IMG/VR virus record: IMGVR_UViG_3300037674_000896
Span: 1 to 29,610 of that record
Direction: 5' to 3' (one strand)
DNA from: a virus
Length of the DNA stretch: 29,610 nt
This document shows positions 7,811-14,684 of the stretch, in pieces (the stretch's first letter is position 1; each line of letters opens with the position of its first letter). Made by a program: the position numbers and the translations under genes. The notes under the pieces are model-generated. The model had not been told where the DNA came from. It worked only from the letters and a program-made list of their open reading frames with translations, and did no database searches.

Positions 7811-8296
7811 GTGAATGAAGCTGAAGATATTAGGGTAGCACCGAACTTTACCCTACCTGAATTACTAAAAAGTTCAACAGCAGATAGAATGGGCTTAGAT
7901 AATACACCTGCCACAGATCAAGTTTTAGTTAATCTTACCAATGTAGCAAATCATATTTTACAACCAGTTCGAGAAAAATTTGGACCAGTTCGTGTAAATA
8001 GTGGTTACAGAGGACCTGCTTTAAATAAGGCAGTTGGAGGATCTAAGACAAGTCAACATTGCCATGGAGAAGCAGCAGACTTTGAATGTTCAAGAGTTGG
8101 TAACGATGAGTTGGCAGAATGGGTCAGAGACAATTTAGAATTTGATCAGTTAATCTTAGAGTTCTATCAACAAGGAAAACCATCAAGTGGATGGGTTCAT
8201 TGTAGTTTTAAAACAAATGGTAAAAATCGTGGAAAGATTACGACTGCTTTGAGAGTTAATGGTAAAACTCAATATAAAGAAGGACTAATCAAATGA
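7811..8296 (+). CDS. M15-family peptidase, probable endolysin
   Basis: This 161-aa zinc peptidase is of the M15 type (D-Ala-D-Ala carboxypeptidase or L-Ala-D-Glu endopeptidase). The VNSGYRGPALN segment precedes zinc ligands His83 and Asp90 (SQHCHGEAADFE), and the C-terminal ligand is His130 in GWVHCSF. The FTLPELLKSSTADRMGLDN start is typical of phage single-domain M15 proteins that cut the peptide stems of peptidoglycan. There is no signal peptide, so release would depend on a holin. The start is GTG 7811 with SD AGGAG at 7800-7804; the nearby ATG at 7815 is out of frame. It is likely a late lysis gene embedded in the early replication region. Confidence 0.85.
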   Translation: MNEAEDIRVAPNFTLPELLKSSTADRMGLDNTPATDQVLVNLTNVANHILQPVREKFGPVRVNSGYRGPALNKAVGGSKTSQHCHGEAADFECSRVGNDELAEWVRDNLEFDQLILEFYQQGKPSSGWVHCSFKTNGKNRGKITTALRVNGKTQYKEGLIK

Positions 8297-8311
8297 GAGG
8301 GAGAATGGAAG

Positions 8312-8476
8312 ATGAAACTTCTTATTTTAATTTACCTACAGTTCCTTTATACAATAGGAGCATTTACAGGTAGGTGTTGGATAGACCAACAGATATTATG
8401 GTGTTATAAAACACTAGAATCAAAGGGACATAAAGTAGAACATTATTATAGCATTCCTGAAAAACAAAATAAATGA
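8312..8476 (+). CDS. Small membrane peptide (54 aa) coupled to the polymerase start
   Basis: An ATG at 8312 opens a 54-codon frame that ends exactly on the polymerase start (ATGA at 8473-8476). A purine-rich SD (AGGGAG, 8297-8302) precedes it. The product begins MKLLILIYLQFLYTIGAF, a hydrophobic span of about 18 residues, followed by GRCWIDQQILWCYKTLESKG and a polar tail. It could be a secreted or single-span membrane peptide. The family is not recognised. The polymerase ATG has no SD of its own, so translation of this frame probably delivers ribosomes to it. It fills most of the gap between the endolysin and polymerase genes. Confidence 0.65.
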   Translation: MKLLILIYLQFLYTIGAFTGRCWIDQQILWCYKTLESKGHKVEHYYSIPEKQNK

Positions 8477-10977
8477 AATTTTACACTAATGTTCATCAAA
8501 TTGGTGATCATATATTAGTAAGAGGATATGAGAATGGTCAGAAGTTCGATGACCGTGTTGAATATCGGCCTACCATTTTTATACCTTCTAGAGAGAAGTC
8601 AAGTCATACAACTATTGAGGGGAAATATCTATCCCCTGTTAAACCTGGAACAATAAAAGAAACAAGAGATTTTATTCGTAGATATGAAGGTGTTGATAAC
8701 TTTCAAATTTATGGAATGAATACTTATAGGTATAGTTGGATCTATGATAACTTTCCAAAAGACAAAGGTATAGAATATGATTTTGGTTTATTGTCAATCG
8801 CGTCTATTGATATTGAGGTTGGTTCAGAACATGGCTTTCCTGATCCTATATCTGCAATTGAAGAAATACAAGCAATCACCGTTGGTAATAATGGGAAGTA
8901 TTATGTTTTCGGTTGTGGGGATTATAAAGCCCATGAAGATAACATAGAATATTTTCAATGTTCTGATGAGAATCATTTACTTCAAGAGTTTCTTGGCTTC
9001 TGGGAAAAGCTAGCTCCAGATATTATTACAGGTTGGAATATTCAAGGCTTTGATATTCCTTATTTGTATAATCGCATAGTCAGGTTATATGAAGTTAAAG
9101 AAGCCCGCAGGCTATCTCCGTGGAGGTTAATACATGAGCGAGTTACTCAGTTTCGTGGAAAAGATGTTACTTTTCATGATATTATTGGCATTTCTGTTAT
9201 TGACTATATTGACGTTTACAGACGTAATAGTCCCCCTGCTGAATCTTATCGGCTCGATTACATCGCATCAATAGAACTAGGAGAAAGAAAATTATCATTT
9301 GAAGAGTATGGTAATCTCTATACATTATATAAAGAAAACTTCCAACTGTTCATTGAATATAATATTAAAGACGTACAATTAGTTGAGCGATTAGAAGAAA
9401 AGAAAAAGTTAATCGAAATGGTAGTCGCTCTTGCATATGAAGCAAAAGTAAATTATCAAGATACATTTGGAATGGTTATGATGTGGGAAGTGATTCTCGC
9501 AAACGATTTAATGAATAGAAATATTGTTGTCCCACCAAAGAAAGATAATACAAAGAATAAAGCTTATGTAGGTGCGTATGTAAAGGAAGTACAAACAGGT
9601 ATGCATAATTGGGTTGTTAGCTTCGATTTAAACAGCCTATATCCTCATTTAATTATGCAATACAATGTTAGTCCTGAAACTATTTTAACAGGTATTACAC
9701 AGCAATGTGGCATTGATAACCTATTAAATAAGAAGATCGATTTAGATAAGTTCTATGAAAAAGATATTACTATTGCAGCAAGTGGTCAAGCATTCAGAAA
9801 AGACACACAAGGATTCTTGCCTAGATTAATGCAAGAGAAGTATAATAATCGTGTCATCTTTAAAAAGAAGATGATTGAAGCAAAGAAGAAGTTAGAAAAA
9901 GAAACAGATCCAAAGAAGATTGATAAACTGCAGAAGGAAGCAGATTCGTTTGGTAATAAGCAGACCGCCATGAAGTTAATGCTTAATAGTGTTTATGGCG
10001 CTTTCGGTAATCCATATTTTAGATTTTATGATTTAAGAATTTCTGAGGCAATTACATTAGGAGGGCAGCTCAGTATCAGATGGGCGGAAACCACTGTCAA
10101 TAATTATCTCAATCAAATATTGGAAACAAAGGAGGTTGATTATGTATTGGCATCGGATACTGACTCCCTCTATATTACTTTGGATGCTTTAGTTAAAAAG
10201 GTATTCCCAGAGGATGTGGAGACAACAAAGGTTATTGATTTTCTAGATAAGGTTTGTGAAGAGAAGATAACAAAGATAATTGATACAGGATATGCTGATT
10301 TAGCAAAGTATATGAATGCTTATGATCAGAAGATGTTTATGAAAAGAGAATGTCTTGCTGATAAAGGAATATGGACTGGTAAGAAACATTATATTTTAAA
10401 TGTTCATGATAATGAAGGTGTTCGATATACAAATCCTCGAATTAAAGTTATGGGAATTGAATCTGTTAAATCTTCAACACCAACATCTTGTAGAGATAAA
10501 TTAAAAAAGTCTTTTGATATTATCATTAATAAAGATGAATTAGCCATACAACAATTTATTGCGGATTTTAGAACACAGTTTGAAAAAGAACCTATCGAGA
10601 ATATTGCATTTCCTAGATCTGTAAAAGGAATTGAAAAGTATAATGGTGGACATACTTTATATGCTAAAGGAACACCGATACATGTGAAAGCAACACGTTT
10701 ATATAATCATTTTTTAAAAGAGAAAAAGTTACAAAATAAACATCCTTTAATTCAAGAGGGTGAGAAGATTAAGTTCGTTTATTTAAAACAACCTAACCCT
10801 ATTAGGGATAGTGTGATAGCCATGATGGAGGGGCTACCTGAAGAGTTTGGTCTCCATGATTACATTGATTATGAGAAGCAATTTGAGAAATCATTTAGGG
10901 GACCATTGAATGAAATACTGAAAGTAATTGGTTGGTCACCAGAGAAGGTAAGTTCTTTGGAAGCGTTTTTTGTTTGA
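8473..10977 (+). CDS. 43: DNA polymerase, family B (T4 gp43-like)
   Basis: This 834-aa replicative polymerase has an intact 3'-5' exonuclease: DIE at residues 113-115, the NIQGFD segment at 189-194 and YNIKDVQLV for Exo III. Polymerase motif A is FDLNSLYP with Asp385, motif B is KLMLNSVYGAFGNP starting at Lys501, and motif C is SDTDS with Asp562 and Asp564. T4 gp43 is 898 aa. The C-terminal SLEAFF resembles the clamp-binding tail of T4-type polymerases, which contacts gp45. It has no SD and starts in an ATGA overlap with the small upstream frame. The stop codon overlaps a late promoter for the next gene. I see no intron or inserted endonuclease. Confidence 0.97.
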   Translation: MKFYTNVHQIGDHILVRGYENGQKFDDRVEYRPTIFIPSREKSSHTTIEGKYLSPVKPGTIKETRDFIRRYEGVDNFQIYGMNTYRYSWIYDNFPKDKGIEYDFGLLSIASIDIEVGSEHGFPDPISAIEEIQAITVGNNGKYYVFGCGDYKAHEDNIEYFQCSDENHLLQEFLGFWEKLAPDIITGWNIQGFDIPYLYNRIVRLYEVKEARRLSPWRLIHERVTQFRGKDVTFHDIIGISVIDYIDVYRRNSPPAESYRLDYIASIELGERKLSFEEYGNLYTLYKENFQLFIEYNIKDVQLVERLEEKKKLIEMVVALAYEAKVNYQDTFGMVMMWEVILANDLMNRNIVVPPKKDNTKNKAYVGAYVKEVQTGMHNWVVSFDLNSLYPHLIMQYNVSPETILTGITQQCGIDNLLNKKIDLDKFYEKDITIAASGQAFRKDTQGFLPRLMQEKYNNRVIFKKKMIEAKKKLEKETDPKKIDKLQKEADSFGNKQTAMKLMLNSVYGAFGNPYFRFYDLRISEAITLGGQLSIRWAETTVNNYLNQILETKEVDYVLASDTDSLYITLDALVKKVFPEDVETTKVIDFLDKVCEEKITKIIDTGYADLAKYMNAYDQKMFMKRECLADKGIWTGKKHYILNVHDNEGVRYTNPRIKVMGIESVKSSTPTSCRDKLKKSFDIIINKDELAIQQFIADFRTQFEKEPIENIAFPRSVKGIEKYNGGHTLYAKGTPIHVKATRLYNHFLKEKKLQNKHPLIQEGEKIKFVYLKQPNPIRDSVIAMMEGLPEEFGLHDYIDYEKQFEKSFRGPLNEILKVIGWSPEKVSSLEAFFV

Positions 10978-10983
10978 TAAATA
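10976..10983 (+). promoter_or_regulatory. T4-type late promoter GATAAATA
   Basis: GATAAATA overlaps the polymerase stop codon (TGA 10975-10977) and lies 21 bp before the ATG at 11004. Its flank GATAAATACTT equals that of the site at 7768. It probably starts a short late unit ending at the terminator at 11741. Confidence 0.65.
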
Positions 10984-11003
10984 CTTAATAGTGGAGATTT
11001 GTT

Positions 11004-11501
11004 ATGAATAAATTATGGTACACTTGGCAGGAAATGTGTCTTGATGTTAATCAACTCTGTAGAGAGATTACATTAGATAACTTTACGCCGGACGTGATCG
11101 TGGGTTTAAGTAGGGGAGGTCTAACGCCTGGCGTTATGATGTCTCATTGGTTAAAAAAACCTTTTAAGCCCGTGAAGAGCTCTCTTAGAGATTTTCCAGA
11201 ATGGGAAGATTATCTTCCTAGAAAATCAGATGAGAGGGTTTTAATAGTAGATGACATATGCGATAGTGGTGAAACGTTTGAACGTATATCATCTTTTATT
11301 AAGGGCCCAAGAAAGGATCAGCCCTTAGAAATCAGTTGTGATGTAAAATTTGCATCCCTCTGGTGGAATAATGAAGTTAAATTCGAACCTCATTATTACG
11401 TAAGGGAGGTAGCAAAAGATACCGAGAATCTCTGGATTCATTTTCCATGGGAATCATGGTGGTCTGCGCCTCTTACTTTTCAAAACAATTTAAAAGGATA
11501 A
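11004..11501 (+). CDS. Phosphoribosyltransferase, xanthine/guanine (Gpt)-like
   Basis: This 165-aa type I phosphoribosyltransferase has VIVGLSRGGLTPG (diphosphate-binding loop, residues 31-43) and the PRPP motif VLIVDDICDSGET (79-91). The late WIHFPWE segment resembles the base-binding region of enteric xanthine-guanine phosphoribosyltransferase (WVVFPWE, from memory). It would convert a purine base plus PRPP to the nucleoside monophosphate. SD GGAG lies 7 nt before the ATG. It begins the accessory block after the polymerase, is preceded by a late promoter, and forms a short unit with the membrane protein that follows. Guanine, hypoxanthine and xanthine cannot be told apart by eye. Confidence 0.85.
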   Translation: MNKLWYTWQEMCLDVNQLCREITLDNFTPDVIVGLSRGGLTPGVMMSHWLKKPFKPVKSSLRDFPEWEDYLPRKSDERVLIVDDICDSGETFERISSFIKGPRKDQPLEISCDVKFASLWWNNEVKFEPHYYVREVAKDTENLWIHFPWESWWSAPLTFQNNLKG

Positions 11502-11504
11502 TTT

Positions 11505-11726
11505 ATGTTAGATAACGTGCTCGGTTGGATTAGAGGTATAACCGAATTAGGTCTTGCAATAATTGCTCTTGGCGTTGTTCTTCAAGTAATTTTTGGTGCA
11601 GCTGTACCATTTCTCGGAATGGATATCGTGGGTTCAGTAGTGTCACTCGTAAAACAATTAGGTGCAGAAGGATTAATCGGCCTAGTTTCAATATGGGTAC
11701 TTTGGGGAATCTACTCTAAGAGGTAA
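11505..11726 (+). CDS. Small membrane protein, two predicted spans (73 aa)
   Basis: This 73-aa protein has an amphipathic start (MLDNVLGWIRGITEL), a first hydrophobic span at about residues 15-37, a short loop, and a second at about 52-70 ending in a basic YSKR. An AAAAGGATAATTT SD precedes the ATG. It begins 3 nt after the phosphoribosyltransferase stop and is the last gene before a strong terminator. Its size and topology are compatible with a class II holin, which would suit late expression with the M15 endolysin, but no family is recognised and a role with the neighbouring transport genes is also possible. Confidence 0.7.
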   Translation: MLDNVLGWIRGITELGLAIIALGVVLQVIFGAAVPFLGMDIVGSVVSLVKQLGAEGLIGLVSIWVLWGIYSKR

Positions 11727-11740
11727 GATAACTAAAAAAT

Positions 11741-11765
11741 AAAAGGCCTCTTCGGAGGCCTTTTT
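11741..11765 (+). terminator. Rho-independent terminator
   Basis: AAAAGGCCTC (11741-11750), loop TTCG, then GAGGCCTTTT (11755-11764) plus one more T. The GC-rich stem, stable UUCG tetraloop and U-tract are textbook. The A-rich 5' side could make it bidirectional. It closes the phosphoribosyltransferase/membrane-protein unit. Confidence 0.95.
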
Positions 11766-11768
11766 ATA

Positions 11769-11824
11769 CGCGAGAGCGGTGAAGGGGTTGGAAGACCCGT
11801 TAATGATGAGCGAGAGAGATTAAC
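11769..11824 (+). promoter_or_regulatory. Structured 5' leader upstream of the binding-protein gene
   Basis: Three short hairpins fit this 123-nt gap after the terminator: CGC-GAGA-GCG (11769-11778, GNRA loop); GGGTT-GGAA-GACCC (11785-11798, GNRA loop, one U-G pair); and, directly adjoining, GTTAAT/ATTAAC (11799-11804 with 11819-11824) around the loop GATGAGCGAGAGAG. The blocks GGAAGACCC (11790-11798) and TGAGCGA (11807-11813) recur in the leader at 29131-29211. No clear promoter was found between the terminator and the gene. It could be a cis-regulatory RNA or a processing site. It does not match the purine riboswitch core. Confidence 0.45.
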
Positions 11825-11849
11825 ACACACTTTTCTTGGAAGGAGAAAA

Positions 11850-12941
11850 ATGAAAAAATTAATTTCAATTTTTATAATTTTGGTTGCAGGTGCAACCTTA
11901 TTTGGTATTACGGCAGTTAGTAAAAAATTGCCTTCAGTTGGTTATGTTCTAGTGGGACCAAAAAACGATGGCGGATGGTCAATGAGACATTATCATGGAT
12001 TCATGTCATTAAAAAAACATGGTTATAACGTAGCTGGTGTCGAAATGGTACCAGAATCAGAATCAACAAAAGTATTTCGTAAACTTGCCAGAAAACATGA
12101 TATTGTCTTTGCAACTTCATTCGGTTATATGGATGGAATGGTAAAAGCTGCAACGAAAGACCCAGATACAATTTTCATGCATGCCACAGGTTACAAGGGT
12201 AATGATACAAATATGGACAACTACGTTTGTCACTCATTTCAAGCACGATACCTAACAGGGATTGCAGCTGGAATGTTGACAAAGACAAATAAGATTGGTG
12301 TAGTTGGCTCACACCCTATTCCTGAAATTATTCGTAATATTAATGCACTTACACTTGGTGCACAAACAGTAAATCCTGATATTGAAGTTTCTATAGTATG
12401 GATAAATTCTTGGTTTGATCCACCTAAAGATATGGATGCGGCCAAGGCTCTTCTTGATGCAGGAAATGATATACTCTATACAACAACCGATTCACCTAGT
12501 GTAGTTGCTCTTGCTCAACAAGCATGGAAAACTAATGGTAAAGAAGTTTGGAGTATGGGTAATGATGCACCTATGGGAAGTAACGGCCCAGACCGATACA
12601 TCACAGGAATGATGTTCAACTGGAATGTTCTTTACAAACATATCGTTGACCAACTTGCAGCTGGAAAACTCAAAATGAACCAGAGATGGAATTGGGGCTT
12701 ACAAGAAAATTGTGTAGGTCTATCTCCATGGGGTAAGAATGTTCCGGGTGAAGTTGTTAATAAAGTTGAAACCGTCAAGATGCAATGGATTCAAGATGAT
12801 CTGGATACATTCTTTCCTTTTGATCAAGGAATCACAAAAGCTGATGGAAGCACAGTTGGTAAAGGTGAAATTGCTAGACCTCAAATAGAAACTATGCAAT
12901 ATTTTGTTAAAGGGGTTGTTTCCCGATTTCCCTCAAAATAA
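11850..12941 (+). CDS. BMP-family substrate-binding protein (PnrA/Med-like)
   Basis: This 363-aa protein has an N-terminal signal sequence (MKKLISIFIILVAGATLFG, no lipobox Cys) and a BMP-family periplasmic-binding fold, seen in VGYVLVGPKNDGGWSMRHYHG, the VFATSFGYMDG segment, ARYLTGIAAGMLTKTNKIG, and the later GNDAPMG and MMFNW segments. The family includes purine-nucleoside receptors of ABC transporters. The product would be exported to the periplasm and capture a nucleoside or base. A strong GGAAGGAG SD precedes the ATG. No ABC ATPase or ABC permease is in the window, so it would have to feed host components or work alongside the permease encoded next. A substrate-binding protein is an unusual phage gene, comparable to PstS in cyanophages. 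Confidence 0.85.
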   Translation: MKKLISIFIILVAGATLFGITAVSKKLPSVGYVLVGPKNDGGWSMRHYHGFMSLKKHGYNVAGVEMVPESESTKVFRKLARKHDIVFATSFGYMDGMVKAATKDPDTIFMHATGYKGNDTNMDNYVCHSFQARYLTGIAAGMLTKTNKIGVVGSHPIPEIIRNINALTLGAQTVNPDIEVSIVWINSWFDPPKDMDAAKALLDAGNDILYTTTDSPSVVALAQQAWKTNGKEVWSMGNDAPMGSNGPDRYITGMMFNWNVLYKHIVDQLAAGKLKMNQRWNWGLQENCVGLSPWGKNVPGEVVNKVETVKMQWIQDDLDTFFPFDQGITKADGSTVGKGEIARPQIETMQYFVKGVVSRFPSK

Positions 12942-12958
12942 TATAATGAAAGGTATAT

Positions 12959-14092
12959 ATGGAAGGCTTATTTGAAAGCATTCTGACCGCAGTAGCGGTT
13001 GTTATTAATGGTATCCCTCAGGGAATTTTGGCGTTAAGCTTTGGCTTCGCAGCTTTTCCTACGGCAATAGCATTTGTAATTGGTATCATTGGTTCGGCAT
13101 TCTTTATGTCTGTCGCAACTATATCCTTTCAAGCAGAAACAATCACGTTAGCTGGTACTCTAGGTAATAATATAAAAGAAAGACTTTCTCTTATATTTTG
13201 GGGTGCCACCCTACTGTTGATTCCCTCTTTGCTTGGAATGAATGAAGCGTTAGTTAATTTTATTGGTCCCCTAGTTGTCACATCAATGATGGCTGGAGTG
13301 GGTATTATGTTAGCGAATGTTTCTGTAGATTTGTTTAAGTCAGAAAAATGGACAGGAGGAGTATCTTTAATTAGTGCTTTACTTGCTTGGTTTTGGACTA
13401 AAGACTTAGCACAAACAATTATATGGTCCGTGAGTTTATCTACACTTTTTTATGTTGCATTAAAGTTTTATGCTCCATTACGCGAAAAGTTAGGTGTCGT
13501 ACTAGAAGAAATTGTAGTAGACAGCTCACGCGAAAAGTTTACAACGGGCAACATTGAGTGGAAGTTTTGGACTAATAGAAACATCGTTATTGGTGCTTTA
13601 TCATTAGCATGTTTAAACATTGGGGCCAATATTTCATTTGGTAAAATTACTGGAAGTATTGCAGGGACTAATACAAATATAGATCATCTTGCAATTTATT
13701 CTAGTCTTGCAGATATGGGCTCAGCATTCTTTGGTGGTGGTCCAGTTGAAGCGATAATTTCTGGAACTGCGGCCGCACCTATGCCAATAGTTGCATCTTG
13801 TATTATGATGGGAATTATGGCAGTTATTCTATTAAGCAAAGCATTGCCTTTGATCGGGCAGTATGTACATAGAGCATCTATTGCAGGTTTTCTTTTTGTA
13901 TTAGGTGTATTCGTTACCTTTGCTACAAATATTGCTGGTGCTATTAGCATTGGTGGAACCTTTGCTGGACCATATGGATTTGGAGCAGCAGGAATGGTAA
14001 TTGGCGCTGCAGCATTTGTAACTGCAAAATTTAATCCTTTTTATGGTTTGCTTGCAGGATTTGCTACAAGCCTAATCATGATGGGGGCTTAA
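12959..14092 (+). CDS. Multi-span permease, probably purine/xanthine-uracil type
   Basis: This 377-aa protein is very hydrophobic, with roughly ten to eleven predicted spans and one larger hydrophilic loop at about residues 175-200. The re-entrant-like glycine-rich segments (LNIGANISFGKITGS; SSLADMGSAFFGGGPVEAI; SIGGTFAGPYGFGAAG) resemble the nucleobase-binding region of NCS2/AzgA purine permeases, which use an ion gradient. It is somewhat short for that family (usually above 400 aa). An AAAGG SD is present. Its position between a purine-nucleoside-type binding protein and a phosphoribosyltransferase supports nucleobase uptake. The family call is by motif feel and context, so another transporter class is possible. 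Confidence 0.65.
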   Translation: MEGLFESILTAVAVVINGIPQGILALSFGFAAFPTAIAFVIGIIGSAFFMSVATISFQAETITLAGTLGNNIKERLSLIFWGATLLLIPSLLGMNEALVNFIGPLVVTSMMAGVGIMLANVSVDLFKSEKWTGGVSLISALLAWFWTKDLAQTIIWSVSLSTLFYVALKFYAPLREKLGVVLEEIVVDSSREKFTTGNIEWKFWTNRNIVIGALSLACLNIGANISFGKITGSIAGTNTNIDHLAIYSSLADMGSAFFGGGPVEAIISGTAAAPMPIVASCIMMGIMAVILLSKALPLIGQYVHRASIAGFLFVLGVFVTFATNIAGAISIGGTFAGPYGFGAAGMVIGAAAFVTAKFNPFYGLLAGFATSLIMMGA

Positions 14093-14093
14093 T

Positions 14094-14684
14094 ATGGCTT
14101 GGGGAGAACCTTTTACAGATGAGTTCTACGAATTAAAAGTCGCAGGACTTACACGTAAGTTACCCAAAGTCAAAATCAATGACGAGCTCGCTATTGCGAG
14201 CTTTGTCATATTGGGTGATACAGAATTAATAGAAGAATGTGCTGAAGCAATGATTCTTCTGAATAATTTTCCAAAGAAAGATGAAATTGATATTTTTTGT
14301 ACACCAGAAGCAAAGGGAATACCGTTGGTACATACCATTGCAAGAAGGTTAGAAAAAGATTATGTCATTGCAAGAAAATCTATCAAAGGATATATGAATG
14401 ATCCTATGATAGAAAAAGTTCAATCTATCACTACAATCGGCGCACAAACACTTGTCCTTGATAGGAGTGATGTTAAGAAATTAGAAGGAAAGAGAGTAGG
14501 TATTATTGATGATGTAGTATCTACAGGGGGCTCTTTGATAGGACTTCAGACAATGTTAGAAAAAATTGATTGTTCTATTGTATGTAAAGCAGCTGTTTTA
14601 TTGGAAGAGGCTGGATATGCCAAAGGTGATATACTTTATTTAGAAAAACTCCCAATTTTTAAACCAGATGATTCCGATAATTGA
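14094..14684 (+). CDS. Phosphoribosyltransferase, adenine/xanthine (Apt/Xpt)-like
   Basis: This 196-aa type I phosphoribosyltransferase has the PRPP motif VGIIDDVVSTGGSLI (residues 136-150), the diphosphate-loop region IFCTPEAKGIPLVHTIARRL (67-86) and the ARKSIKGYM flexible-loop segment (93-101). This motif order fits adenine or xanthine phosphoribosyltransferases. It starts 1 nt after the permease stop, so its translation is probably coupled to it, and its end overlaps the oxygenase gene by 17 nt. Together with the separate enzyme at 11004 the phage would encode two different purine salvage activities, one probably for 6-oxopurines and one perhaps for adenine. Confidence 0.82.
   Translation: MAWGEPFTDEFYELKVAGLTRKLPKVKINDELAIASFVILGDTELIEECAEAMILLNNFPKKDEIDIFCTPEAKGIPLVHTIARRLEKDYVIARKSIKGYMNDPMIEKVQSITTIGAQTLVLDRSDVKKLEGKRVGIIDDVVSTGGSLIGLQTMLEKIDCSIVCKAAVLLEEAGYAKGDILYLEKLPIFKPDDSDN

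Noticed and set aside
11769-11824. Purine riboswitch in front of the purine-type transport genes
   Set aside because: The conserved purine aptamer elements (UUUCUACC-type junctions and paired loops) are absent; only the structured leader itself is claimed.
12942-12947. TATAAT upstream of the permease gene
   Set aside because: No -35 hexamer at 16-18 bp; the nearest TTGTTT is 20 bp away, and the gene is only 17 nt after the preceding stop.
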